Shown in pieces: positions 54,432 to 62,675 of a stretch of DNA of 64,000 nucleotides. Both the position numbers and the translations under genes were made by a program. The stretch is from contig JAZNSI010000047.1 in the NCBI GenBank assembly GCA_045591175.1, forward strand, positions 1 through 64,000. Reading direction: 5' to 3'. How positions within the stretch are numbered: the stretch's first letter is position 1; each line of letters opens with the position of its first letter. This stretch comes from UBA11524 sp045591175. GTDB lineage: Bacteria; Bacillota; Clostridia; Christensenellales; Aristaeellaceae. The notes under the pieces were generated by a model. The model searched no databases, was not told the DNA's origin, and was given only the letters and a program-made list of their open reading frames with translations.

Positions 54432-54896
54432 TTATTCGCCGTCGTAATAGTCCACATGTTCCTCTTTGCGGAACACCAGATTGACGTCCTTTCCCCACAC
54501 GCCGATCTTCCCCGAATCCGGGTAGACCGCCGCATCCAGGTCGTGGATCGCGTCAAAGTCGATGTAGACCAGCTTTTCCGTGGATGAGGTGTTGGTCAGC
54601 TTGTGTGCGCCTTCGCTGCCGGCAGGGAAGAAAAGCAGCTCGCCCGCATGCACAACGTGCTCACCGTCGGGCGTTCTCAGCAACCCCTCGCCGCTGATGA
54701 TGTAGAAGGTTTCCTCGTCCTTGAGGTGATAATGGTAGGGATAGGCCGACTTCATCGGGGGAATCTCGTAAATGCTGACCAGCGTATTGGCAGCCTCACC
54801 CCTGCGCACAAAGCTGCGGCGGATATACTCATAGCCGTCGTGCTCATGCTTGTGCTTTGCCGGAAGCTCCTCCGGCCTGCTATGCTTGATGCTCAT
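54432..54896 (-). CDS. Cupin-domain protein
   Basis: A 154-residue single cupin barrel. Motif 1 is YHYHLKDEETFYIISGEG (metal-binding His and Glu) and motif 2 is LLFFPAGSEGAHKLTN with a further His. Such proteins bind metal and act as isomerases, dioxygenases or sensors; no substrate can be assigned. It lies 12 bp after the coiled-coil/GrpE-like gene and is co-transcribed with it. Confidence 0.85.
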   Translation of the reverse strand: MSIKHSRPEELPAKHKHEHDGYEYIRRSFVRRGEAANTLVSIYEIPPMKSAYPYHYHLKDEETFYIISGEGLLRTPDGEHVVHAGELLFFPAGSEGAHKLTNTSSTEKLVYIDFDAIHDLDAAVYPDSGKIGVWGKDVNLVFRKEEHVDYYDGE

Positions 54897-54908
54897 GTGA
54901 GCCTCCTC

Positions 54909-56129
54909 TTACTGCAGTTCCACTTCCGCCTTGAGCAGAGCCTCCCCCGCGCCGGGCACGGTCACGCCGGGGGTAACGCACCGGGCGATCTGCGCGTCCC
55001 CTACCGCGCCCACGGAGGTGCCCACCGCCATGTGGTACGCCCCGTTGAAGACTTCCCCTGCCGCGGGCCGCAGGATGGTCAGGCCCAGCCGGGTGAGGGC
55101 GGTTTCCAGCTGGCGGACACGATCCCGCAACTGGGTCTGGGCGTCAGCGATCCCTGCCAGGACGGATGCATCCGCCTGGGTGACTGCCGCCGTCAGGGCC
55201 AGCTTGTCCAGCGCTGTTTCGCTCAGGCTGTGCAGGGCGGCGTAGCTCTGGGCCAGCATGCGACATTCGGCGCGGTCCAGCGCGTTGTCCCAGGCGTTGA
55301 TCTTCGCCTCCAGCAGCGCGGTCAGCTGGCGGAGATCCCCGGCCATGGCGCTGCGGGCGGCAGCATAATCCCGCGCGGCGTCTTCCCGCAATTCGGACAG
55401 GGCGCGTTCCGCCTCCTCACGGGCGAGGCGCGCATCCGATTGCTCCTGCATGAACTGCGCCCGGAAGGCAGCCTTCGCCGCTTCCCGCTGGGCTTCGTAG
55501 GTCTGGCGGAGGGCTTCCTCCTCCTGCAGCCGACGTGCCTCGATGGCGTAGCGCACCTGTTCGGTGATCACGCCCTCCTCCAGCAGACGCAGGCGCTGCA
55601 CGGCTTCGTCCCGCTCTGCCTGAAGGGATCTGCAGCGGTCATCCAGCATCTTGTTGAGGGTGTGCACCTGCTCGATCTCCCGCTGGGCAGCGTCGTCCGC
55701 CTGGGGGATGACGGTATCATCGCGGGCGTCCACCAGCTGCCGGGAAACAGCGCGCAGCTGCTTGAGCTTCTCCACGATATCCGCCTTCACGGTCATGAGG
55801 AAGGAGCCGGGTCCCTCCAGGGCGGCCCAGCTGGCCTTTTCGCCCCGCAGATGCAGGTGCGGGACGTATTCCGTGGCGTCACGCATGTCGCGGCCCAGCA
55901 CAATCATGCTGTGGCACTCCATCAGCGCGGCGTAATCCACCACGTAGATTTTTTCCATCAGTCCGCTGCGGATGTCCAGCAGCAGCTGCTCCAGCAGATC
56001 GCAGTAACCCTGCTGCATCAGCTCGCGGTAGAGCGCGTCCCGCAGGGCAGTGTAGTATTGCTGGCGGGGCAGCGGATTTCCCTCCGCCCGGTCGGTGATA
56101 TCCTGCTGATAGATTTCCAGCGCCTGCAT
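54909..56129 (-). CDS. Coiled-coil protein with a GrpE-like C-terminal region
   Basis: 406 residues. Residues 1-130 are a helical domain of unknown type, 130-330 are mostly Glu/Arg/Ala/Leu-rich coiled coil (EEALRQTYEAQREAAKAAF and similar), and the last 80 resemble the head of GrpE: RVRQLETALTRLGLTI, a GEVFNGAYHMAVG turn and a strand ending LLKAEVEL. GrpE is the nucleotide exchange factor of DnaK, so this could serve an actin-like or Hsp70-like partner, but none is nearby. The MQALE start (56129) has AGGAGG upstream. Assignment of the end domain is tentative. Confidence 0.6.
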   Translation of the reverse strand: MQALEIYQQDITDRAEGNPLPRQQYYTALRDALYRELMQQGYCDLLEQLLLDIRSGLMEKIYVVDYAALMECHSMIVLGRDMRDATEYVPHLHLRGEKASWAALEGPGSFLMTVKADIVEKLKQLRAVSRQLVDARDDTVIPQADDAAQREIEQVHTLNKMLDDRCRSLQAERDEAVQRLRLLEEGVITEQVRYAIEARRLQEEEALRQTYEAQREAAKAAFRAQFMQEQSDARLAREEAERALSELREDAARDYAAARSAMAGDLRQLTALLEAKINAWDNALDRAECRMLAQSYAALHSLSETALDKLALTAAVTQADASVLAGIADAQTQLRDRVRQLETALTRLGLTILRPAAGEVFNGAYHMAVGTSVGAVGDAQIARCVTPGVTVPGAGEALLKAEVELQ

Positions 56130-56162
56130 GGAGCAGCCCTCCTGTCGATTTGTGTTGGTTTC

Positions 56163-56192
56163 AGTATACCACGGGGGATGGGTGGTTGGCAA
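56163..56192 (-). promoter_or_regulatory. Promoter of the coiled-coil/cupin operon
   Basis: Minus-strand TTGCCA (56192-56187), 18-bp spacer, TATACT (56168-56163), extended -10 TGG. Confidence 0.68.
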
Positions 56193-56244
56193 GGGCGGAG
56201 GGCTGTCAGCGCTGCTTGCGGGAGGGCGAGCGCTCCCAGCCACA

Positions 56245-56275
56245 AGAAATCGCCGCCTCCGTACAGGAAGCGGCG
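56245..56275 (-). terminator. Terminator of the YczE-like gene
   Basis: CGCCGCCTCC pairs with GGAAGCGGCG (one mismatch); minus-strand tail ATTTCTT. Confidence 0.65.
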
Positions 56276-56280
56276 CGGTT

Positions 56281-56931
56281 TCAGTTGAAGAAGGGCTTGA
56301 ATTTGGCGGCGATGGCGGAAATGACCGGGCCGAGGAAGAAGCAGCTCAGGACGGTGAAAACGCCGACCTGTCCGCCAAGGGCGAAGCCGATCACGGTCGC
56401 GGCGATATCGTAGCACACGCGCACAACGGCGAAGGATACCTTTGGCAGGCGGCGGGCGATGATCTGGGACATCGCGTCATAGGGAGCGGTGCCCAGATCC
56501 ACCACCATGTAGAAGGCCACCGCCACCAGGAACAGCGCCATCGCCGGGACGAACACGGCGCCGCGCACGAGGAGGGATTCCACCTCGCCGGGGAGCAGCA
56601 TTTCCACGATGGGCTTGAAGAAATCGCGGGAATAACCCACCAGCACCATGTTTGCCAGCGAGCCCAGGCCGATGCAGCGGCCCTCCTTCAGCAGGAGGAT
56701 CACGATCAGCAGCACGGTGTTGAAGATCAGCTGCCAGGTGCCGAGCTTCTGCCAGTGCAGGACGTTCTGCGCCATGGACAGGTTGAAGACCGTGCAGGGG
56801 TCGGTACCCACGCGGGTCTTCTCGAAAAAGGCGATGCACATGCCCATCATGATGACGCTGATGAGGAGCACGGGGATGCGCCTGCCCATATGGGGCTGGC
56901 AGAAAAGGTGATTGGACAGCTTCTTCAGCAT
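56281..56931 (-). CDS. YczE/YyaS-like membrane protein
   Basis: A 216-residue protein with five predicted helices and the family wording FEKTRVGTDPCTVFN, DLGTAPYDAMSQIIARRLP and VRVCYDIAATVIGFALGG, a twofold repeat with G-T-x-P in each half. Members are integral membrane proteins of uncertain transport or regulatory role (YczE affects surfactin production in Bacillus). The MLKKL start (56931) has GGAGG 8 nt upstream. It is divergent from smc. Confidence 0.82.
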   Translation of the reverse strand: MLKKLSNHLFCQPHMGRRIPVLLISVIMMGMCIAFFEKTRVGTDPCTVFNLSMAQNVLHWQKLGTWQLIFNTVLLIVILLLKEGRCIGLGSLANMVLVGYSRDFFKPIVEMLLPGEVESLLVRGAVFVPAMALFLVAVAFYMVVDLGTAPYDAMSQIIARRLPKVSFAVVRVCYDIAATVIGFALGGQVGVFTVLSCFFLGPVISAIAAKFKPFFN

Positions 56932-56965
56932 GACAAATGCCTCCGGAATAGTCAAATTCCCGCCA

Positions 56966-56994
56966 ATGATAGCACAAACCACCGCCGGATGCAA
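56966..56994 (-). promoter_or_regulatory. Promoter of the YczE-like gene
   Basis: Minus-strand TTGCAT (56994-56989), 17-bp spacer, TATCAT (56971-56966), extended -10 TGC. Confidence 0.7.
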
Positions 56995-57012
56995 TAATAT
57001 TGAAGAAATAAA

Positions 57013-57041
57013 TGGACGAATCCGCCTTTTTGTGTTATACT
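57013..57041 (+). promoter_or_regulatory. Promoter of smc
   Basis: TGGACG (57013-57018), 17-bp spacer, TATACT (57036-57041), extended -10 TGT. The leader is very short. Confidence 0.68.
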
Positions 57042-57069
57042 GTAAGTTGGTCAAATGTGGCCGCATTAC

Positions 57070-60000
57070 ATGAAAGAAACGGGGGCGTTGACCCTGCGAT
57101 TAAAGAAACTGGAGCTGTACGGGTTCAAGTCCTTTGCCCAGCGGACGGAGATCGTCTTCGACGAGGGCATTACGGGCATCGTGGGCCCCAACGGCTCAGG
57201 CAAGAGCAACATCGGCGACGCGGTGCGCTGGGTGCTGGGCGAGCAGAGCGCGAAGACCCTTCGCGGTGCGTCCATGGCGGACTGCATCTTCAACGGCACC
57301 CAGAAGCGCAAGCCCCTCTCCTACTGCGAGGTGTCGCTGATCTTCGATAACGAGGACGGCCAGCTCCCCATGCAGAACGCGGAGGTCATGGTGACCCGCC
57401 GCGTCTACCGCAACGGCGAGAGCGAGTACTTCCTCAACCGCGCCGCCTGCCGCCTGCGCGACATCATCGATTTGTTCCGCGATACCGGCATCGGCAAGGA
57501 GGGCTACTCCATCATCGGCCAGGGCCGCATTGACGAGATCCTCTCCCGCAAGTCGGAGGATCGCCGCCAGGTCTTTGAGGAGGCCGCCGGCATCGTCAAG
57601 TTCCGCGCCCGCAAGGACGAGGCGGACAAAAAGCTCCAGCGCACGCTGGAGAACGTGGAGCGCCTGGATGACATTCTCGAGGAGCTCACCCGCCGCCTGG
57701 GCCCGCTGGAGGAGCAGAGCCGCAACGCGCGCCTCTACATGGAGTACGCCGCCGAGCTCAAGCACCTGGACATGAACCTGTTCCTGATCCGCTCCGACCG
57801 GGCGAAGAACCGCCTGGCCGAGCTGGACAGCGAGCTGATGACGCTTTCGACCATCCTCTCCGACTGCGAGGCCGCCATCGCGGACAAGGCGCTGCAGCGG
57901 GACGCCACCCAGGAGGACATCGCCGCGCTGGATGAGCGCATCTCCGCCGCCCGCGCCGCGCTGATGGAATGTGCCGAGCGCGTCCACGAGTGCCAGGAGC
58001 AGCTCTCTGCCCTGCGTTCCCGCCAGGAGACGCGCCAGGAGAACCGCGGCCGCATCACCGCCGAGCAGTCCGACGCGGCCATCCGCCTGGAGGCCCTGGA
58101 AAAGGCCTTCGGCGCGAGCCAGCAGGAGGTCAGCGCCCAGGAGGACCTGATCCAGTCCGCCGAGGACGTGCTGGCGAAGGCGCAGACCGACATGGAACGC
58201 CTGCAGCAGGAGGAATCCGAGGCCGACGAGGCCCTTGAAGCCCACAAGGCCGCCGTCATCAGCGCGATGAACCGCGTCTCCGACGTGAAGAATCAGCAGA
58301 CCCGCCTGACCACCATGCAGGGCCAGATGACGGCCCGACTGGCGGAAATCGAAGCCTCCGCCGAGAAGCTCCACGAGCAGGAGGCCGAACTGGTCGCCGA
58401 GGCCGAGGAAGCCCGCGGCCAGGTGCAGCGGGAGCAGCAGCATCAGGAAGAGCTGCAAGCTGTCCACGCGGAGAAGGTCGCTGCCTTCAACACCCACGAC
58501 GCGGCGCTGAATCATCAGCGTTCCCGCGCGGAGGAGCTCTCCGCCAAGCTGCACGCGGCCCAAAGCCGCCACGGCGTGCTGACCGAAATGGTCCGCGACA
58601 TGGAGGGCTACAACCAGGCCGTCCGCCGCGCGGTGCAGTACGCATCCCAGCGGGGGATGAAGGGCGTCAAGGGCGTGCTGGCCCAGCTGATGACCGTTCC
58701 CCAGCAGTATGAAACCGCCATCGACATGGCCCTGGGCGCCGCGCAGCAGAACATCGTCACCGACACCGAGGAAACGGCGAAGGAGCTCATCAACTACCTG
58801 CGTCAAAACCGCTTCGGCCGTGCGACCTTCCTGCCCATGAGCGCCATCCGCCCGCAAACGCTCAACGCCAACGCCCGCCAGGTGCTGAAGATGCCCGGCT
58901 GCATCGGCGTGGCCAGCGAGCTGGTGCAGTGCGCGCCGGAATACCGCAACATTATTGAAAATCTGCTGGGCCGCACCATCATCGCGGACAACCTCGACCA
59001 CGGCATCCCGATCATGCGCGCCGGCGGTCACTCTTTCCGCCTGGTGACGCTGGAGGGCGACGTGATGCACTCCGGCGGCTCCATGACCGGCGGTTCCGCC
59101 CAGTCGAAGGTGTCAAATTTCCTCAGCCGCGAGCGCGAGCTGAAGGAGCTGACCGAGGCCCTGCGCAAGGGCAAGGCCGACCTGGACGCGATGAAGCAGA
59201 AGCTCCAGGAGGGCCAGCAGAAGAAGGCCGAGCTGCGTCAGGCCATCGCCGATGCGCTGGAAGACGTGCATCAGCAGGAGATCGCCGTGACTCGCGAGCA
59301 GGCCCGCTTCGACAGCGCGTCCGAGGCGCTCGACAATCACCGCGACCGCATCGAGCAGACCGAGCTGGCCGCCATCCAGCTGAAGGAAGCCCTCGAGGAC
59401 ATCGAGAACCAGCTGGCTGCCATCGACAATCAGAATGATGACGTGACCATGGATCAGGCCGCGATGGAAAAGCGCACCGCCGAGCTGCAAAAGGCCCTGG
59501 CATCCGCCCGCGCCGCCGCCGCCGAGGCCTCCGACCGCGTCATGACCCGCACGTTGCAACTGGCCGAGCTGCGCCACGGGCTGGACAACCTCCGCCGCGA
59601 CCAGAGCCACTTTGACGCGGATCGCAACCAGATCCTGCGCGAGCAGGCGCGCCGCGCCGCTCAGCTGGCCGAGATGGACGAGCTGGACGCTCAGGACGCA
59701 TCCGCCATCGCCCAGGCCGAGAACGACGTGATCCAGCGCCAGCTGGAGCAGAAGCAGCAGGACGAAGCCGTCCAGGCGGAGGAAGCCAAGCGCACCGCCG
59801 CCCAGACCCGCCTGCGCGAGCTGCTGCATGATATCGAGGGCCTGCACGAATCCTACAAGCGCGACGGCGAAAAGCAGCATCGCCTGGAAATGACCCGCCA
59901 GCGCGTGGACAGCGAGCAGCGCAACCTCGAAAACCGCATCTGGGACACCTACAAGCTCACCTACGCCGGCGCGGAGGAATTCCGCCAGGCGGAGGGCTTC

Positions 60001-60660
60001 CACGAGCGCGAGGCCGACAAGCGGGCGGGCGAGCTGAACGCCGCCATCCGCGCGCTGGGCAACGTCAACGTGGGCGCAGTCGAGGAATACGCCGAAACCA
60101 AGGCTCGCGTGGACGATCTGACCGCCCAGCAGGCTGACCTGCGCGCCGCCGAGGCTGACTTGCGCGAGCTGATCGAGCGTCTGCTGGAGCAGATGCGCGT
60201 CACCTTCGTGGACAACTTCACCAAGCTGCAGGGGTACTTCTCCGAGACCTTCACGCGCCTGTTTGGCGGCGGCAAGGCGGAGCTGCTCCTGATGGACCCG
60301 GAGGATCCGCTGAACTGCGGCATCGAGGTCAACGCCCAGCCTCCGGGCAAGAAGCTGCAGCTGCTGTCGCTCCTCTCCGGCGGCGAGCGCGCGCTGACCG
60401 CCATCGCCATCCTCTTCGCGACGCTGAAGCTCAAGCCCACGCCCTTCTGCATCCTCGACGAGATCGAGGCCGCGCTGGACGACGCCAACATCGGCTACTA
60501 CGCGGATTATCTGCGCGAGTACTCGAAGGGCACGCAGTTCATCGTCGTCACCCACCGCAAGGGCACCATGGAGAGGTGCAACTCCCTCTTCGGCGTGGCC
60601 ATGGAGGAGCAGGGCGTGAGTAAGATGGTGAGCGTCAGTTTGCAGGATTATAAGGAATGA
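57070..60660 (+). CDS. smc: Chromosome segregation protein SMC
   Basis: Condensin ATPase that organises the chromosome. About 1196 residues: Walker A GPNGSGKSN near residue 40, coiled-coil arm, hinge (about 525-690, with GVKGVLAQLM and glycine-rich GGSMTGGSAQ), returning coiled coil, signature LLSGGERALTAIA and Walker B FCILDEIEAALDDAN. The start is uncertain: ATG 57055, ATG 57070 and TTG 57088 are all in frame and none has a good Shine-Dalgarno. Family length fits any of them; 57070 is a compromise. scpA/scpB are not in the window. Confidence 0.96.
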   Translation: MKETGALTLRLKKLELYGFKSFAQRTEIVFDEGITGIVGPNGSGKSNIGDAVRWVLGEQSAKTLRGASMADCIFNGTQKRKPLSYCEVSLIFDNEDGQLPMQNAEVMVTRRVYRNGESEYFLNRAACRLRDIIDLFRDTGIGKEGYSIIGQGRIDEILSRKSEDRRQVFEEAAGIVKFRARKDEADKKLQRTLENVERLDDILEELTRRLGPLEEQSRNARLYMEYAAELKHLDMNLFLIRSDRAKNRLAELDSELMTLSTILSDCEAAIADKALQRDATQEDIAALDERISAARAALMECAERVHECQEQLSALRSRQETRQENRGRITAEQSDAAIRLEALEKAFGASQQEVSAQEDLIQSAEDVLAKAQTDMERLQQEESEADEALEAHKAAVISAMNRVSDVKNQQTRLTTMQGQMTARLAEIEASAEKLHEQEAELVAEAEEARGQVQREQQHQEELQAVHAEKVAAFNTHDAALNHQRSRAEELSAKLHAAQSRHGVLTEMVRDMEGYNQAVRRAVQYASQRGMKGVKGVLAQLMTVPQQYETAIDMALGAAQQNIVTDTEETAKELINYLRQNRFGRATFLPMSAIRPQTLNANARQVLKMPGCIGVASELVQCAPEYRNIIENLLGRTIIADNLDHGIPIMRAGGHSFRLVTLEGDVMHSGGSMTGGSAQSKVSNFLSRERELKELTEALRKGKADLDAMKQKLQEGQQKKAELRQAIADALEDVHQQEIAVTREQARFDSASEALDNHRDRIEQTELAAIQLKEALEDIENQLAAIDNQNDDVTMDQAAMEKRTAELQKALASARAAAAEASDRVMTRTLQLAELRHGLDNLRRDQSHFDADRNQILREQARRAAQLAEMDELDAQDASAIAQAENDVIQRQLEQKQQDEAVQAEEAKRTAAQTRLRELLHDIEGLHESYKRDGEKQHRLEMTRQRVDSEQRNLENRIWDTYKLTYAGAEEFRQAEGFHEREADKRAGELNAAIRALGNVNVGAVEEYAETKARVDDLTAQQADLRAAEADLRELIERLLEQMRVTFVDNFTKLQGYFSETFTRLFGGGKAELLLMDPEDPLNCGIEVNAQPPGKKLQLLSLLSGGERALTAIAILFATLKLKPTPFCILDEIEAALDDANIGYYADYLREYSKGTQFIVVTHRKGTMERCNSLFGVAMEEQGVSKMVSVSLQDYKE

Positions 60661-60714
60661 GGAAATCCGGAATGAAGAATGCTGTCAAGGTCGGGCCGCC
60701 GTAAGGAGCGTGCC

Positions 60715-60742
60715 AAAGCCTTCCCCTCGAGGGGAAGCCTTT
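60715..60742 (+). terminator. Terminator-like hairpin behind smc
   Basis: AAAG-x-CTTCCCC (60715-60726), loop TCGA, GGGGAAG-x-CTTT (60731-60742) with a single C-C mismatch. Nearly the same hairpin occurs behind the FGGY kinase gene (about 26545-26565). Confidence 0.6.
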
Positions 60743-60755
60743 GGGACTCGCCCCC

Positions 60756-60785
60756 TTGACAACCCATTCCCCACCGCTATACAAT
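60756..60785 (+). promoter_or_regulatory. Promoter of prfC
   Basis: TTGACA (60756-60761) and TATACAAT (60778-60785), giving a 16- or 18-bp spacer depending on which hexamer is used. Confidence 0.7.
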
Positions 60786-60824
60786 AAACCGTTCATTTTC
60801 CGACCATTTACGAGGAGGCAAATC

Positions 60825-62504
60825 ATGCTCCCCACCACCGATACCCAGGCCTTCCGCGACATGCTGCACGAGCAGGTCGAGAAGCGCCGCACCTTCGCCA
60901 TCATTTCTCACCCTGACGCAGGTAAGACCACCCTGACCGAGAAGCTGCTGCTCTACGGCGGTGCGATCCGCTCGGCAGGCTCGGTCAAGGCCCGCAAGTC
61001 CGACAAGCACGCCACCTCTGACTGGATGGAGATCGAGAAGCAGCGCGGCATTTCCGTCACCTCCTCCGCCATGCAGTTTGAGTACAAGCCCGAGAAGGTG
61101 CAGCCCTTCCCCGGCTCCGGCGAGGAACCCGTCGAGATCCCCGAAGAGGGCTTCCGCATCAACATCCTGGACACCCCTGGCCATCAGGACTTCTCCGAGG
61201 ATACCTACCGCGTGCTGGTGGCGGCGGACGCTGCCGTCATGCTGATCGACGCGGCCAAGGGCGTTGAGGCCCAGACCATCAAGCTGTTCAAGGTCTGCCG
61301 CATGCGCAACATCCCCATCTTCACCTTCGTGAACAAAATGGACCGCGCCGCGAAGGACCCCTTCGCCCTCATGGAGGAGCTGGAGCAGGTGCTGGGCATC
61401 CGTTCCTGCCCCATCAACTGGCCCATCGGCGTGGACGGCGACTTCCAGGGCGTGTACCACCGCGACACCGAGACCATCACGCTGTATTCCGGCGGTGATC
61501 ACGGCTCCAAGCGCGTGGACGAGCTGGAAATCGCCCTGGGTGACGAGGCCCTGCCCCATGTGCTGGATCAGCACTACATCGACCGTCTGGAAGAGGAGAT
61601 CATGCTGCTGGACGAGGCCGGCGACGCCTTCGACCTGGAGAAGGTCCGCAAGGGCGAGCTGACCCCCATGTTCTTCGGCTCTGCCGTCACCAACTTCGGC
61701 GTGGAGCCCTTCCTGGACCGCTTCCTGCAGTACACCAATCCGCCGCTGCCCCGCAAGTCCGACGCGGGCGAGATCGGCCCGGAGAACCCCTACTTCTCCG
61801 GCTTCATCTTCAAGATCCAGGCCAACATGAACCCCGCCCACCGCGACCGTCTGGCGTTCATGCGCATCGTGAGCGGCGCGTTTGAAAAGGGCATGGATGT
61901 CTGGCACTCCGGCACGAACAAGATGGTGGCCCTCAAGCAGCCCCAGCAGTTCATGGCGGACGCCCGCGAATCCGTGGAGGAAGCCTGGGCGGGCGACATC
62001 ATCGGACTGTTCGATCCCGGCATCTACCAGCTGGGCGACACCCTGTCCACCGGCCCCAAGTTCCACTACGAGAACATCCCCGTGTTTGCGCCTGAGCACT
62101 TCTCCCGCGTGCGTCCCCTGGACAGCATGAAGCGCAAGCAGTTCCAGAAGGGCATCACCCAGCTGGCGGAGGAGGGCGCCATCCAGACCTTCATCCGCAC
62201 CGAGACCGGCCGCGAGGAATTCATGGTCGGCGTGGTCGGCGTGCTGCAGTTTGAGGTACTGGAGCACCGCCTGAAGACCGAGTACCAGGTCGACATCGTG
62301 ATGGAATCGATGCCCTTCCGCTATGTGCGCTGGGTGGTGAACTCCCCCAAGGAGATCGACAAATTGAAGCTGACCTCCACCTCCGGCCGCGCCAAGGACA
62401 GCCGTGACCGCGACGTGCTACTGTTCGAGAATGAGTGGTCGATCCGCCTGGCCTGCGAGAACAATGAGGGCCTCGAACTGGCGGAGACGGCAAACAGACT
62501 GTAA
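60825..62504 (+). CDS. prfC: Peptide chain release factor 3
   Basis: GTPase that removes RF1/RF2 from the ribosome after termination. The 559 residues carry ISHPDAGKTTLTEKLLL (G1), QRGISVTSS (G2), LDTPGHQDFSEDTYR (G3) and VNKMDR (G4), with the RF3-typical SHPDAG loop. GAGGAGG lies 7 nt before ATG 60825; the longer frame covers the promoter. typA follows 170 bp later, separated by a structured repeat. Confidence 0.96.
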   Translation: MLPTTDTQAFRDMLHEQVEKRRTFAIISHPDAGKTTLTEKLLLYGGAIRSAGSVKARKSDKHATSDWMEIEKQRGISVTSSAMQFEYKPEKVQPFPGSGEEPVEIPEEGFRINILDTPGHQDFSEDTYRVLVAADAAVMLIDAAKGVEAQTIKLFKVCRMRNIPIFTFVNKMDRAAKDPFALMEELEQVLGIRSCPINWPIGVDGDFQGVYHRDTETITLYSGGDHGSKRVDELEIALGDEALPHVLDQHYIDRLEEEIMLLDEAGDAFDLEKVRKGELTPMFFGSAVTNFGVEPFLDRFLQYTNPPLPRKSDAGEIGPENPYFSGFIFKIQANMNPAHRDRLAFMRIVSGAFEKGMDVWHSGTNKMVALKQPQQFMADARESVEEAWAGDIIGLFDPGIYQLGDTLSTGPKFHYENIPVFAPEHFSRVRPLDSMKRKQFQKGITQLAEEGAIQTFIRTETGREEFMVGVVGVLQFEVLEHRLKTEYQVDIVMESMPFRYVRWVVNSPKEIDKLKLTSTSGRAKDSRDRDVLLFENEWSIRLACENNEGLELAETANRL

Positions 62505-62513
62505 CCGCAGCGA

Positions 62514-62630
62514 GCTCCCACCGTCATCCGCTAAAGCGGATGCCACCTCCCTCAGAGAGGGAGGCTGGGGTAACGCGCACCAAAAGCCTCCCTCCCCGAG
62601 GGAGGTGTCGCCGAAGGCGACGGTGGGAGC
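62514..62630. repeat. Cruciform repeat family 2, second full copy
   Basis: 117 bp. The ends pair perfectly (GCTCCCACCGTC with GACGGTGGGAGC). Inside are CATCCGC/GCGGATG, CCTCCCTC/GAGGGAGG twice and TCGCC/GGCGA. Compared with 49084-49212 the outer, third and fourth stems differ in both arms in a pairing-preserving way. It fills the prfC-typA gap. Confidence 0.8.
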
Positions 62631-62675
62631 GTACCCCGCGCAAACTCCTACCTTATATCTAAGGAGATGTTACTC

